DNA from: Avena insularis
Lineage: Eukaryota > Streptophyta > Magnoliopsida > Poales > Poaceae
Reading direction: 5' to 3'
Assembly: GCA_023614405.1 (NCBI GenBank)
Contig: CM042689.1
Location: 274,853,533 to 274,917,532 of the forward strand
DNA length: 64,000 nt
Part shown: in pieces, positions 1-10,493 of the stretch
Layout of the letters: every line of letters starts with the position of its first letter
Position numbering within the stretch: position 1 is the stretch's first letter
The notes under the pieces: generated by a model
What the model was told of the DNA's origin: nothing
The model's input: the letters and a program-made list of their open reading frames with translations, nothing else
Databases searched by the model: none
Translations under genes and position numbers: made by a program

Positions 1-984
1 CGGCTCCTTGTGGCTAGGTTTATCATGGAAGTACTTCATTCAGATTGGTTGTCAAACCCGGTGTTGGTAGAAAATAAAAACTATGATCCAAATGTAGCTG
101 TCGTTTGGCGAATGTGTATCGATTACACGAACCTTAACAAGGTGTGTCCCAAAGATCCTTTTCCCTTACCTAAGATAGACCAAGTCATTGATTCAACCGC
201 GGGTTGTGAGCTATTATCATTTGTAGACGCGTACTCTGGTTTCCACCAGATATCGTTAAACTCGGAAATAAAGACTGCGTTTATCACCTCATATGGGGCT
301 TATTGCTATCGCACCATGCTATTTGGCCTGCGTAATGCAGGAGCCATGTACCAAAGATGCATGCAAAAATGTCTGCACGACCAGATTGAAAAAAATGTGC
401 AAGTGTATGTCGATGATGTGGTTATAAAAACCAAAGAGAGCAACACGCTCCTGGAAGATATCCGACAGACATTCACGAATCTAAGAAGGTTCCGAATGAA
501 GCTTAACCCTGAAAAATGTACCTTTGGTGTGCTAGCCGGAAAACTACTCGGTTTCCTCGTGTCCAGCCGAGGTATAGAGGCAAATCCGACTAATATTCGT
601 GCGGTGGAAAGAATGGAACTTCCTAGATGCCTAAATGATGTTCAACAGTTTACAGGATGCCTTGCATCCCTAAGTCGGTTCATAAGTTGGCTAGGTGAAA
701 AAGCATTGCCTTTGTATCACTTAATGAAATTTTTTGATAAGTTCACCTGGACACCTCAGGCCAATAGTGCTTTTCATGAGTTAAAAAAGATGTTGGCTAC
801 ATCGCCTATCTTGGCTTCCCCATTATCAAAAGAGCCTATGCTGCTCTATTTAGCAGCAACAAACATGGTGGTAAGTGCAGTAGTTGTCATGGAACGAAAT
901 GAAGAAGGTAAGTCAGTGCAAAGACCGGTGTATTACCTGAGCGAGGTATTATCGGCCTCCAAGCAGAACTACCCACACTACTAG
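1..984 (+). pseudogene. pol: Gypsy reverse transcriptase and start of RNase H (partial)
   Basis: The frame is open from base 1, so the start is off the window. Visible reverse transcriptase signatures are RMCIDYTNLNKVCPKD (about residue 35), DAYSGFHQI, the catalytic YVDD near residue 135 and LGFLVSSRGIEANP. The connection and first RNase H follow (FTWTPQANSAFHELKK, then PVYYLSEVLSA). The frame ends in a TAG at 982-984, and the same frame reopens at once at 985 with the expected continuation, so this is a point nonsense mutation and not a natural end. Function in an intact relative: copying element RNA into DNA in the cytoplasmic particle. Neighbour: the second RNase H domain directly downstream. 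Confidence 0.9.
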
Positions 985-1728
985 AAAATGGCTTACGAAG
1001 TATACATGTTGGCAAACAAGCTCAAACATTACTTTGAAGAACAACCCATAAAGGTTATTTGTGAGGCACCAATAGCCGAGATACTGAGCAACAAAGATGC
1101 AAGTGGCCGAATAGCAAAATGGGCAATTGAGTTATCACCTTATGCCCCACAATTTGATAGGCGAGATGCAATTAAATCTCAGGCAGTCGCTGAATTTTTT
1201 GTAGACTGGGCCGAGGTGCAGTATGAACCCCCATTGCCAGATCCGAATTATTGGACGATTCACTTTGATGGGTCCAAGTTAAGAAATGGGTTAGGAGCAG
1301 GGATAGTGTTAACCTCTCTAAAAAAGGATCAGCTGAAATATGTATTGCAAATACATTTCGCTGCATCAAACAATGTAGCCGAATATGAGGCACTTGTCCA
1401 TGGCCTAAAAATGGCAAAAGAGATCGGCATACGTCGGATTCTCTGTTATGGAGATTCGGACCTCGTAGTCCAGCAAGTATCAGGAAATTGGGACACATTG
1501 GATGCAAACATGGCTCTATATCGGTTTCATGTACAGAAAATTAGTGGTTATTTTGACGGATGTGAATTCCATCACGTACCTCGGGCAGAAAATGATGCTA
1601 CAGATACGCTATCAAAACTCGGATCAACCAGACAGTCAATTCCGCCTAGTATCGCCCTGGAACACCTAAGAAAGTCGTCAATTATACCTTCGCCAGAATC
1701 CGAGTCAATTCGCATCTCGTCAGATTAG
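985..1728 (+). pseudogene. pol: Second (archaeal-type) RNase H domain of gypsy pol
   Basis: It continues the frame of the preceding piece after one TAG codon. After a tether (residues about 1-75) comes an RNase H fold typical of Tat-lineage elements: WTIHFDGSKLRNGLGAG with the first acidic residue, NNVAEYEALVHGL with the glutamate, GDSDLVVQQ with the next aspartate, and HHVPRAENDATDTLSKL at the end. It follows a separate gypsy RNase H, giving the two-RNase-H layout that marks the lineage. The frame stops with TAG at 1726-1728, but codons in the same frame continue to the integrase zinc-binding region, so this stop too may be a mutation. Confidence 0.85.
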
Positions 1729-1746
1729 ATAGCCGGGTGCATCCCA

Positions 1747-3140
1747 ATGGAAATTGACAAAGTACATGAGCCAAAATACTCGGGGACTAATTCTCTTAAC
1801 CCAAAAATGGATTGGGAAAAGCCGGCAGATGTTATGTCGGCAGAAGTAATGGAAATTGACAAAACAATTTTCCCGAAAAAAGTCATGCCGAAATGGGCAC
1901 AACCCATATTCTCGTTCCTCAAAGATATGGTACTGCCTGATAATGAGGTTATGGCTAGGCAAATAGTAAGAAGAGCAAAAGCTTACACGATCATAAATAA
2001 TGAGCTTTATAAGAGAAGCGTGACAAATGTTCTGCAACAATGCGTTGACTCGACAGAGGGACAAGAGATCCTCTTAGATATACATCAAGGAGAGTGTGGG
2101 CACCATTCCTCATCCAGAGCCCTCGTGGCCAAGCATTCAGGCATGGGTTTTACTGTCCAAGTGCGCTAAAGGAGGCAAAAGAATTGGTAACAAAGTGTAA
2201 TGGCTTCCAGAGATATGCCAGCAAAATACATATGCCTTCATCCGAGTTAAAAACAATACCAATCACTTGGCCATTCTCCGTATGGTGTTTAGATATGGTA
2301 GGTCCATTTAAGCCGGATCGCGGCGGCATGACTCACATTTTGGTCATGGTGGACAAATTCACAAAGTGGATAGAAGTAAAACCAATAAGAAAATGTGACG
2401 GGCCCACGATGGTGAAATTCCTCAAAGATATCATTCTGAGATATAGTTACCCACATAGTATCATCACCGAAGGAGCTTTTGCTCGATTCTGCCAAGAGAA
2501 GCACATACGACTCGATGTTGCTTCAGTGGCTCACCCATCATCAAATGGGCAAGTAGAAAGATCAAATGGACTAATATTGTCCGGAATAAAACCTCGGCTG
2601 ATAGAACCACTGCAGAGGTCGGCAGGATGCTAGATCGAGGAACTCCCAACGGTACCGTGGAGCCTGAGGACTACCCCAAATAGATCAACGGGATATACCC
2701 TGTTCTTTCTCGTGTATGGAGCAAAAGCTGTACTTCCAGCTGACATAATGCATGACTCGCCAAGAGTCGCCCAATACACGAGCGGCGAAGTAAATGAAAT
2801 ATCTCGGCAAGATGATGTGGATCTGCTAGAAGAAGCAAGAGAACTGGCATTATCAAGATCAGTTATTTATCAACAAGACCTCAGGCGATATCATAGCAAT
2901 AAAGTAAATCCAAAAGTTTTCAAGGAAGGAGATTTAGTTCTTCGGCTGGTGCAACGCACGGCCGACATGCATAAACTCTCACCCCCATGGGAAGGCCCAT
3001 TCATTGCGAGCAAAGCATTACACAACGATGAATACTACCTAATCGATTCTCAAGCGCCAGAAAAGAACAAGGCGGATAAATCCGGAGACGAGTCAAAAAG
3101 ACTGTGGAATGTGGCTTTACTTCGTCTATTTTACAATTAG
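1747..3140 (+). pseudogene. pol: Gypsy integrase, frameshifted and missing part of the catalytic core
   Basis: The N-terminal His-His-Cys-Cys zinc-binding region is recognisable near 2080-2210. It is split by a single-base frameshift near 2135, after which the frame is that of 2136-2633. The core has WCLDMVGPF (first aspartate, near 2290) and SSNGQVERSNGLI (glutamate, near 2550). Between them, near 2470, the reading goes SIITEGAFARFC and the stretch that should hold the second catalytic aspartate is absent, so integration activity is lost. A TAG at 2631-2633 interrupts the frame; the same frame resumes and runs through YGAKAVLPADI to the integrase C-terminal region ending LLRLFYN at 3140. Confidence 0.87.
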
Positions 3141-3200
3141 AGGAAGTGTATTGTATCCAACAATAATATGTATGAAGTTGATGTATTAGACATGAATTAA

Positions 3201-3590
3201 TGAAACCTCGGTTGCTCGAGCAGTAACTCGGAGACTACCCCGTATTGTTTATCATTTTTGATTATGTATGAAACTTCGGTAGCTCGAGCAGTAACTCGGG
3301 GACTACCCCGTATTGTTTATCATTTTTGATTATGTATGAAACTTCGGTAGCTCGAGCAGTAACTCGGGGACTACCCCGTATTGTTTATCATTTTGATTAT
3401 GTATGAAACCTCGGTAGCCCAAATAGTGACTCGGAGACTACCCCGTATCGTCTATCACCAATTATGTGTGTAATCACCCCGGCAACCCGAGCAATAACTC
3501 AGGGACTGCCCCATGATGTTTTACTATTATAAACCTCGGCAATTCAAAATATGACTTGGGAAGTACCACATTTATATTACCATTCGATAA
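3201..3590 (+). repeat. Degenerate 68-bp tandem repeat array after the integrase stop
   Basis: Units begin near 3201, 3269, 3337, 3404 and 3469 (spacing 68, 68, 67, about 65), with a decayed unit near 3531. Each carries AACTCGGGGACTACCCC or a variant, resembling the element's own polypurine tract. The first three are close copies; the later ones drift. The array lies between the 3' ends of pol (+) and the antisense gene (-). Confidence 0.85.
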
Positions 3591-3951
3591 CTCGGATGGG
3601 TGGTAAGTCTATCCGAGTAACTAATATATGGACATAGGAGTCATAATACGTGATTCAAATTTGTGAAACTAAAGTGTTGCAAATAAGAATGGGTGAAAGG
3701 CACAAGATGGATGAAGCAAGAGCCGACTGAAAATCAAACACATGGAAGTTTGATTCGAATTTTTGAAATGAAAAAATTGTGAACAAGGATACGCATCACA
3801 CAAACTCAACCAGAACAATAATAACATAACGATTAATATGGCATAGGATTCCAAAGTTATACGGATCACATGGTACCAAAAGAGGAAAATTGTCTTAAGA
3901 AAGCGTACACCCGGCATACCAGGGACTTAAACAAATAAAAGTTTCTTCAGC
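3591..3951. other. Non-coding spacer between repeat array and antisense gene end
   Basis: AT-rich and without a convincing reading frame on either strand. It probably contains the 3' untranslated region of the antisense gene whose stop codon is at 3952-3954. No clear polyadenylation hexamer is assigned. Confidence 0.4.
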
Positions 3952-4718
3952 TCAGGCATTAGAAGTTGCCGAATCATCCGCATGAGGAACAATAGCAGCA
4001 GCGGGAGCTTCTGACGCTGGTATCTCGGATACAACCGAAGCTACCTCGGCCTTGCTAGGAGGAACAACCTTAGAAGCTGGGGCCTCAGAAGTTGCCTGAG
4101 CCTCTGCGGAGGTTACTTCGGCGTCGACGGAGGTAGCCAGAACATCTGGGGCAGGGGTTGTTTGCTGAGAGACTCCACCATGGGCTTGAGAAGCTTCAGT
4201 TCCACAGCCTCAACATCGTCTTCAGCATCATCAGGGAGAAAGCTCGGCCCTTCGTTCCATTGATGAACATTGGCATACTCAATGAGCTGATAGGCACGGG
4301 CTTGGCGGCGAGCAACATAATCCGGATTTTCAACCCAAGGAGAGCCAGTGCGCAAATTCATCAGGGTATCGAGGGATATATCCTCGTACCATGACAAAAC
4401 AGCAGTGAGCGCCATATCAGCTTTGGTCGTCCGGTAGATTCTCTCCAAAGATTCAATCGAGTCTGAGACTCCATCAGCCTCGCCACGAGCACTTCTACTT
4501 TCTTAATCTTTGGCTCATTCGGACAGAGTACATGGTAGGCCCAAATAGCCGCTTGCACCAGATCTTTTCCCATAATCTTCATCGGCTCAATAGCAGCAGC
4601 AATGGCAACCAAGAAATCTTCAATGGAATATTCTTGATTCGGAACAACAGGAACACCTCGGCAGCCGCGAGCAGCGGTCACAACCTTAGAACTCACAGAT
4701 TCGGCTTTTGAAAATGAT
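3952..4718 (-). pseudogene. Antisense gene of the gypsy element, last exon
   Basis: Read on -, a pyrimidine-rich acceptor ending CTTACAG lies just upstream of 4718. Coding sequence runs through RSFSKAESVSSKV and an alanine-rich helical stretch (FLVAIAAAIEPMKIMGKDLVQAA), then, after a frameshift near 4400-4450, LERIYRTTKADMALTAVL and SWYEDISLDTLMNL. A second frameshift near 4160 moves the reading into a frame of Ala/Ser/Val/Glu-rich sequence ending at a stop at 3952-3954. It resembles the C-terminal part of plant proteins annotated as putative gypsy-type transposon proteins (recall). Function unknown; these proteins are not known to act as transposases. Confidence 0.65.
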
Positions 4719-4799
4719 CTGTAAGGAAAAACATCAAATAAGTCAAGGGAAACTACAAGCAAAGAATGACTCGGCTAGAAACAGAAAACTTATGGGGGA

Positions 4800-5153
4800 T
4801 GTATCGCAGCATCTTCTGGAGATCCATGGCCTAGTCAGCCCTGTTCTTCTCAAAATAAGTCATTTCTTCGGTCATCGCCTGACTCTTTAGTTCGGTAGCA
4901 TCAAGAAGTTCCTTGTCTTTCTGAAGCTGAAGGCTTAGTCGATTCTTTTCCTCGAAAAACTCTTGATCAACTTTTTCTAACTCCAATTTCTGAGAGAGTT
5001 TGAGGGATTCAACCTCGGCACGGAGCCGGGCTATCTCTTCATCTTTTTCCTTAAGTTGCGCCGAGTGAGTACCTGCTTGCTCTAAAAAATGCAGCATCAT
5101 ATCAGGCATAGGTATGCACTCTTGATGCGATGCTGCAAATCTTTGTAACTCGG
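4800..5153 (-). pseudogene. Antisense gene, coiled-coil exon
   Basis: On -, an acceptor ending GCTCAG precedes 5153. The protein is strongly heptad-like and charged, for example LKEKDEEIARLRAEVESLK and LEKVDQEFFEEKNRLSLQ, so a coiled coil is a safe structural call. A TAG interrupts the frame at 4831-4833, and coding-like sequence (AMDLQKMLRYIP) continues after it, so the stop looks like a mutation. The downstream splice donor is not clear; the left boundary is approximate. Within the antisense gene this block sits between the low-complexity middle and the C-terminal exon. Confidence 0.65.
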
Positions 5154-5273
5154 CTGAGCCGAAGATGGGATACCGTAAGACACTCGATATTTACTTCGAA
5201 CGTAAACAGAAGAATAAGGGATGGAGGGGCAACTAACCTTCAAGAGAGGTAACCTTCTTCATAAGCCGAGTAT

Positions 5274-5286
5274 TTAGATTATTAAT
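5274..5286 (+). repeat. Target-site duplication, left copy (retroposon)
   Basis: TTAGATTATTAAT, identical to 6177-6189 on the other side of the inserted retroposon. Confidence 0.85.
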
Positions 5287-6176
5287 TTTTTTTGAGAGAG
5301 CAACCACATATTTCATTAATTGAAAATCAAGTTACATGAAGCAACACATGTGGACACTAAAAGACAGACTAGGATAAAATGATTACCCTGAAAACACTGC
5401 AGATAAAAGACTAATAGATCGAGAAATACAAAATGACCCCTAGAATTTACTGCAACCATGGAATCTAGCGGCCTCCGCCAACCTCCAGCACCGCCGAGAC
5501 GAACGCCGAAAGAGACATCGAGCCGCCACCATTGCAAGATCCAAAAAAGCACCATCGCCAACGAGGCTTTATGAGTCGATGAACAGGCCTGCTGCACGCA
5601 GCAAGGCACATATCACCGTGGCACGTCGACCGGGGGACGTCCCCGTGCTGTCTTGGACCAAGATCTGTCGCCTCCTGTCAACGAAGTCGAAGGAGAAAGA
5701 CAGATCCACCACCTCCGGACCAACATCCTTGCTCTAGAGAAACCACCTCGTCCCGGCCGCCAGCGCCATCGCGGATAACGACGAGCGCCAGCGACACAAC
5801 AAGAAATAGATCTCGCCAGATCTGAAGAACGACGAGAAGACCAAGCTGCCGATCTGAAAGACCAAACAACAAACGTTGCCATCACCTCCGAGGCGCAACC
5901 ATGAAGATCAGCGCCGGTGTGTGAGTAGAGATAAGGCAGATTTATTCGTCCGGATGCCGCTCCCACCACCCCAACATCACGCCACGATAAAAATACCCTA
6001 ACCCTAACTACTAGATGAAGGAACAAGGTTCCCCCTCCCTCCAGCTGCCAGAGTGGCAAGCGGAGGGAGAGGGAACTAGTCTGATCTCCGGCTGGGATCT
6101 AGGGAGGGAGTTGGGTTTAGCACCGCCGCCTCAGGAGACGTACGTCGCCAGCCAAGAGGTAATCAATGATTCCTTC
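5287..6176 (-). mobile_element. Retroposed insertion with poly(A) tail, 890 bp, non-autonomous
   Basis: The insert is bounded by perfect 13-bp direct repeats and begins on + with a T-run, that is, a poly(A) tail on -. Just before the tail (- sense) is AATTAATGAAATATG, plausible as a 3' end. The body is GC-rich in its 5' two thirds with several open but unrecognised frames (5316-5609, 5613-6059). No reverse transcriptase is visible, so it is a 5'-truncated LINE, a non-autonomous LINE-mobilised element or a retroposed transcript. It interrupts the short antisense-gene exon that spans the target site (5238-5286 plus 6178-6194). Confidence 0.8.
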
Positions 6177-6189
6177 TTAGATTATTAAT
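6177..6189 (+). repeat. Target-site duplication, right copy (retroposon)
   Basis: TTAGATTATTAAT, matching 5274-5286. On -, the exon reading INNLNTRLMKKVTSLE crosses this point once the insert is ignored, bounded by an acceptor ending GCAG above 6194 and a donor GTTAGT below 5238. Confidence 0.85.
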
Positions 6190-6888
6190 GTTAGCTGCAC
6201 GACAATACACTAGAAATTAGCCGAGAAATTGGATCTTGTATAAAGATAGTGGGCACTAAAAGCTGACTAATTTACCAGTCTTCTTCACAACAAGAACCAT
6301 TTTTCAAATTTATCTTGAAGCTTTTTATGCGAGAAAAGTAACCTCTGGAATTTGTCCGTACGCCAATTATGAGCAACCTAAAATAACACCAAGTTATACA
6401 AAGAAAACAACAAAAAAGATCCGAATCAAGAAAAAGCTAGACTCGGATCTAGGTGGCTGGATATTCAAAATTAAAACATATCCGAATCGAGAAAAAGCTA
6501 GACTCAGATCTAGGTAGCCGGATTTTCAGGGCTAAACCAAAAAAGATTCGAATCAAGTAAAACTTGACTCAGATCTAGGTGGCTGGATATTCAAAACTAA
6601 AACATATCCGAATCGAGAAAAAACTAGACTCGAATCTAGGTAGCCGGATTTTCAAGGCTAAACCAAAAAAGATCCGAATCGAGTAAAACTTGACTCAGAT
6701 CTAGGCGGCTAGATGCGTTTTAATTCAAAACATGCACAACAAAAACTATCTATTGCACAAGCAAGTAGCTGTATTGTAAACAAGGAAAGCTTCCAAACGA
6801 ATAACAAGTCATTCGGTTGCAAGCTCGGGGACTAGTGGGCATATAATATCTTCTAAGTAAAAGACGAAGTATAAATTGAAGCGCATAC
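6190..6888 (-). other. Probable intron of the antisense gene
   Basis: It lies between the donor at 6888 (AAG then GTATGC on -) and the acceptor near 6194. Contents: a tandem repeat at 6419-6716, and at 6823-6841 a polypurine-like GCTCGGGGACTAGTGGGC resembling the tract in front of the 3' LTR. No reading frame is credible. Confidence 0.55.
6419..6716 (+). repeat. Higher-order tandem repeat (alternating 60- and 66-bp units)
   Basis: Units start at 6419, 6479, 6545, 6605 and 6671 (spacings 60, 66, 60, 66), so the true period is a 126-bp dimer. Each unit holds ATCCGAATC, a TAGACTC or TTGACTC block, GATCTAGG and a TGGCTGGAT or TAGCCGGAT block. Copy one to three and two to four are more alike than neighbours. 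Confidence 0.85.
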
Positions 6889-7672
6889 CTTGTTCATCTT
6901 GTCGCTTTCAAGAACAACCTTGGCAGCCATGTGTAAACGGCTGCTGATGTCGGATAGCTGGAATGACTGATTACTCGGATTGCCTTCAAGTTCATCAACA
7001 GCGTTCCAATCGTTGGCATACTCTACCAATGATCCGAGGGTGTTCCCGCTTTCTGTGCGTGTCAACACCTTACCTCTGGCCTCTCGCGCATGTTGCGTGA
7101 CTTCCTTGGCCGCCGGGCTCTTGTGAAGCACGATCTGCGTGTCGGAGGCGAGGGCAGCCCCAGGATTAGCCATAGAGGCTCCCTTGCGAAGCATATCGGC
7201 AATGCTTGGCTGAGAGGAACCTGCTTTCCCTTTTTGGGATGGCAAGGGTTTGGCAGCAACACTTTTCTTGCTCTTGGCATGAACTTCGGTAGCGGCAATA
7301 ACCTCGGTGCTGGGAGAAACATCCTTTGCAACACAAGGGGCGACTGTCTCTAAAGGATACGAGGTAGCGGCGACCTCGGCAGATGTCCGAACAGAAGCTG
7401 GAACTACGATAGATGAAGGATCGGCGGGAGTAACTTCGGGAGTCTTGGGAGGAGCTTCTGAATCAGTCGGGCAATCCGGCATCGTGGCATCATCAGAAGC
7501 AACATGGGGAGCTCTGGGCTCATCTCGTCGAGGAGAGACATTAGTCGGCCCAGGAGGAGATTCATCTCGAGAAGGACTAGGAACCCGGACATCTTCCGAA
7601 CGCGATGGTGAAAGTGGTCAAGTAACATGAGATGTCATACTCGGACCGCTAGGTTTGGTAGAAAGAGGAGCA
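6889..7672 (-). pseudogene. Antisense gene, low-complexity middle exon
   Basis: On -, an acceptor TTTGCAG ends next to 7672 and a donor GTATGC follows 6889. The longest open part (6853-7482) is rich in Ala, Ser, Pro, Thr and Val, for example TPEVTPADPSSIVVPASV, followed by KSKKSVAAKPLPSQKGK and ending with a more structured segment (LVEYANDWNAVDELEGN). The first part of the exon is in a different frame from the rest, so there is at least one indel. Low-complexity linkers of this kind separate the N-terminal domain from the coiled coil in this family (recall). Function unknown. Confidence 0.65.
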
Positions 7673-7755
7673 CTGCAAAGACAAGAATGAAAATTAATTC
7701 AGAAATAGTAAGAGAGAAACAAGAAATACAAGTGAAAATGTAAAAGGAAACTTAC

Positions 7756-8170
7756 CCAGAGACTCCAGGCATAACTTTGCGCTTCGGAATGTGCTGGGAG
7801 GATTTCTTGATTCGTTTCTTGGGAGGAGCACCCAAAGGATCTTTCAAAGTAGCGCGCTTCTTAGAAGGAGTAGGGGCTTCCGAGCGAGAGGTTTGACCTC
7901 GTGCACCTGGCCAGCCGGATTAGCTGGGAAAGAAGGAGCCGAAAATGCGTAAGAGATAGGCACCACGGCAACTACCTCGAGAATTTGAACGTCGTCTGAA
8001 TCACCTTCATTAGCACGGGACGAGGTTTTACTCCGGGTGCGAGCAGGAGCATACTCCAGCTTAGGAATGAACTCCTCCAGATCAGGTTCTCCGTTTTCCG
8101 GAGTATTGCAGTCAGCGGTCGAGGGAAGAGATAGCACCTCGGCATCCTCCATGGCCTGCTTGGCAAATGT
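7756..8170 (-). pseudogene. Antisense gene, second exon
   Basis: Clean splice sites on -: acceptor CTTTTCTTCCAG above 8170 and donor GTAAG below 7756. The frame from 8152 reads MEDAEVLSLPSTADCNTPEN and on through an acidic stretch; near 7900 a frameshift moves it into a basic stretch with several lysine clusters ending ahead of the donor. The acidic-then-basic composition could hold a nuclear localisation signal (inference). Confidence 0.65.
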
Positions 8171-8248
8171 CTGGAAGAAAAGAAAATAAAAGTTAGTGAA
8201 ACAACTGATGAAAAATGATCCGGATAGAACATCTTATGTTCAATTTAC

Positions 8249-9250
8249 CTGGGGAGGAGGATTCTTGCGAGAGAATGGTTTCATTCCCCACACCCATTCC
8301 TCGGGCATCTCAGTCTTGATGATAGCCCGGACACGTTTATGGATTTGAAAATCGTCAAGCTCAACCGTAGAGACTCGGTTGGGATCCAAAGGACCGCTCA
8401 TATAACAGAGCTTATGAGAGCGGAGCTGAAAAGGGCAGATTCGGCTACTAATAAAGGCGGCCATCAAGTCCTCGCCGCAAAGCCCAGCCCGAGTCAACTC
8501 TTTTAGCCGAAGTTCGAATGCCTCGGCAAGAGCGTGGGTCCTCTTCGGGTTATAGGCCCAATTCTGTTTGGAGGGGGGACCGATAGAGAAGGTAGGGAGC
8601 CAGATCTTGTCCTCTGTACCAGTGTTTTTGACATAGAAAAACAACCTATGCCATTTCTTACAGGACTCTAAGCCAGTGATCCGAGGAAACAAAGAATTCT
8701 TCTGAGGTGTGATGGAAGCAGCCCCACACTGGGTGAGAGATTTCTCAGAGGTATGCAGAGACTTATCAGGCACTACATTAGATCGAATCTGAAAAAACTT
8801 TGGCCAAACATCTACAGACGACCAAAGGCCAAAATATCCCTCTGAGGCCGAGATAAACACTGACAGAGAGGCTATGGCATTAGCCGGCAGATGGTGAGGT
8901 TGAAGGCCGAAGAAGTCAAGGAATCTACAGGCAAAGTCGCTGAGAGGGAGGCCGAATCCTCTGAAAAAATGCAATATGAACACCACATACTTGCCATCTT
9001 CGAGCATGGGGGAAGATTCTTTGCCGGGTAAGAGACACTTTACCTCGGCAGGAATTCGGTAGGTCTTCCGCAACCACTCAATTTATCAGCGAGTGACCAT
9101 AGATCCTTGCCACGAGCCGCGTTCTGGGCCCACCATAAGTTCTTCTCCCTCCACAACAACGCCGCTGAGGGAGCTATACATAGGCTCGTCGGAGGAGTCA
9201 ACAGAGGAAGAACTAGTGGCAGGGAGAGGCCTTGAAACCCAAGGCCCCAT
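8249..9250 (-). pseudogene. Antisense gene, first coding exon with a 'putative gypsy-type transposon' domain
   Basis: The - frame 9073-8250 carries YRIPAEVKCLLPGKE, GKYVVFILHFFRGFGLPLSD, FLDFFGLQPHHLPANA and SVFISASEGYFG, which I recognise as the N-terminal domain found in plant proteins called transposase (putative), gypsy type. Despite the name it lacks a DDE nuclease. The same frame continues upstream to an ATG at 9250 but meets two adjacent stops (TGA TAA) just before IEWLRKTYR, so the N-terminus is broken. The exon ends PPPQ at 8249 with donor GTAAAT. It is transcribed, if at all, opposite to the element's genomic RNA. Confidence 0.8.
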
Positions 9251-9997
9251 TGCGATAGCAGCGAGCACGACAGTGGGGGGAGAAGGAAACCACCACTGAG
9301 AACCTAAGACGAGGGTTAGGCACGGCAAACCAGGACCGAGTGGCGGCGGATCGTTCCGTAAGGAGGAGCGCCGCGGCGTAACCTCTAGAGAAGATGCGCG
9401 GCGGTGCGGCGGCGGGAGCGGAAGCACGACGGCGTGGTTGCTAGAGAGGAGGCACAAGAGCGGTGGCGCAAGGAGGAAAACGAAGTAAGTGGGGAAGGGA
9501 AAAAGTGAATCAACCCATCCCCACTCCCCTATTTGTAACCGCAAACGGCAAGAGGTAGTGGGATCGTAGATGTGGCACAATAACCGCACAATGGTGTGTA
9601 CAGAGCATACACGACCGATGACTAGAGCCACAACGGAGGCCACACGACGCAAGAGGAGATCAGGCCACCATAGCCGTTGCGGTGATCGAAGAGTCACGGC
9701 AGTGATGGGACTGGTGCAGTAATTACTGTAGCATTGTCAGCGTGCACTATAGCAACACAGAAGATGAGATGTAAAGTGATGATTGATACATGTAGGATGA
9801 TGCTTATAGAAGAAGCTAAGGGGATACTCCGGACGAAAGAGAACAACTCAGAGAACAAATTGTACCTCAGTAAGAGAGGATGAACAAAAGTGAGATAGCT
9901 CAAGAGGAGCGTCGGCTAAGAAATACGGCAGGCAGAAAGTTGGAAAGAATGTCTAGAAACTGATGTGGTCCGGTCGAAGTATCTGGCAGGACTGCAC
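9251..9997 (-). other. Upstream region of the antisense gene / 3' interior of the gypsy element
   Basis: The first 300 bases are GC-rich with proline/serine-coding open frames on -, probably a 5' untranslated region or an eroded N-terminus. The rest is AT-richer and non-coding. No convincing TATA box was picked on -. Confidence 0.4.
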
Positions 9998-10013
9998 CAG
10001 CTTCGGGGACTAA
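9998..10013 (+). other. Polypurine tract region of the gypsy element
   Basis: CCAGCTTCGGGGACTAA directly precedes the LTR start TGTTGGGG. The GGGGACTA core also occurs in the 3201-3590 repeats and at 6830. Confidence 0.65.
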
Positions 10014-10493
10014 TGTTGGGGGGATGACCCCAGGTAGGGTCAAGATAGCAGAGAGAGGGGAGGAACCTTTCTTACCCTAGACTGGGTCTAGAGCTGATTC
10101 GGCCGGGTTATGCAAGGATCCACCGAATAAGGCATGGCTTACCATGAATCGAGCAGTTGATACCTTACTCGGCCGACATATGGGTTAGGTCGGCCAAATG
10201 AGGTTGATTAGCTTAAATACAGGTGAAAGTCGAGCCGAGTTACGCGAGGCAAGGCTGAGTTACAGGAAGCTTTCAGAAGAAGGAGGTGGTTCCCGAAGTC
10301 AAACCCTAGCTACTATCTAGGTGGAATCTGCACAGAGCCAAGCGCTAGAGACAAGGAGCAGATCCGCAGAGGAGCAGAGGAGCGTCACGGAGGTGACAGT
10401 GGACAGGCCCCAGGCTCACATGTGGGGGGTTCTAGGTCTTTGTCGTCAATAGAAGGGGGACACAGAAAGAGGTCCGCCGAGTTACCGCTTTGA

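Noticed and set aside
3201..3590. Regular 68-bp repeats as a possible CRISPR array
   Set aside because: Units are contiguous and similar over their full length, with no unique spacers and no cas genes.
5990..6012. CCCTAACCCTAAC as an interstitial telomere repeat
   Set aside because: Only two units, inside the leader-like part of the retroposon; CCCTAA motifs are common in plant leaders.
9086..9697. A 203-residue - strand frame as a complete protein
   Set aside because: It ends in adjacent stops just before the recognised domain and its first half is leader-like; only the part after the ATG at 9250 is plausibly coding.
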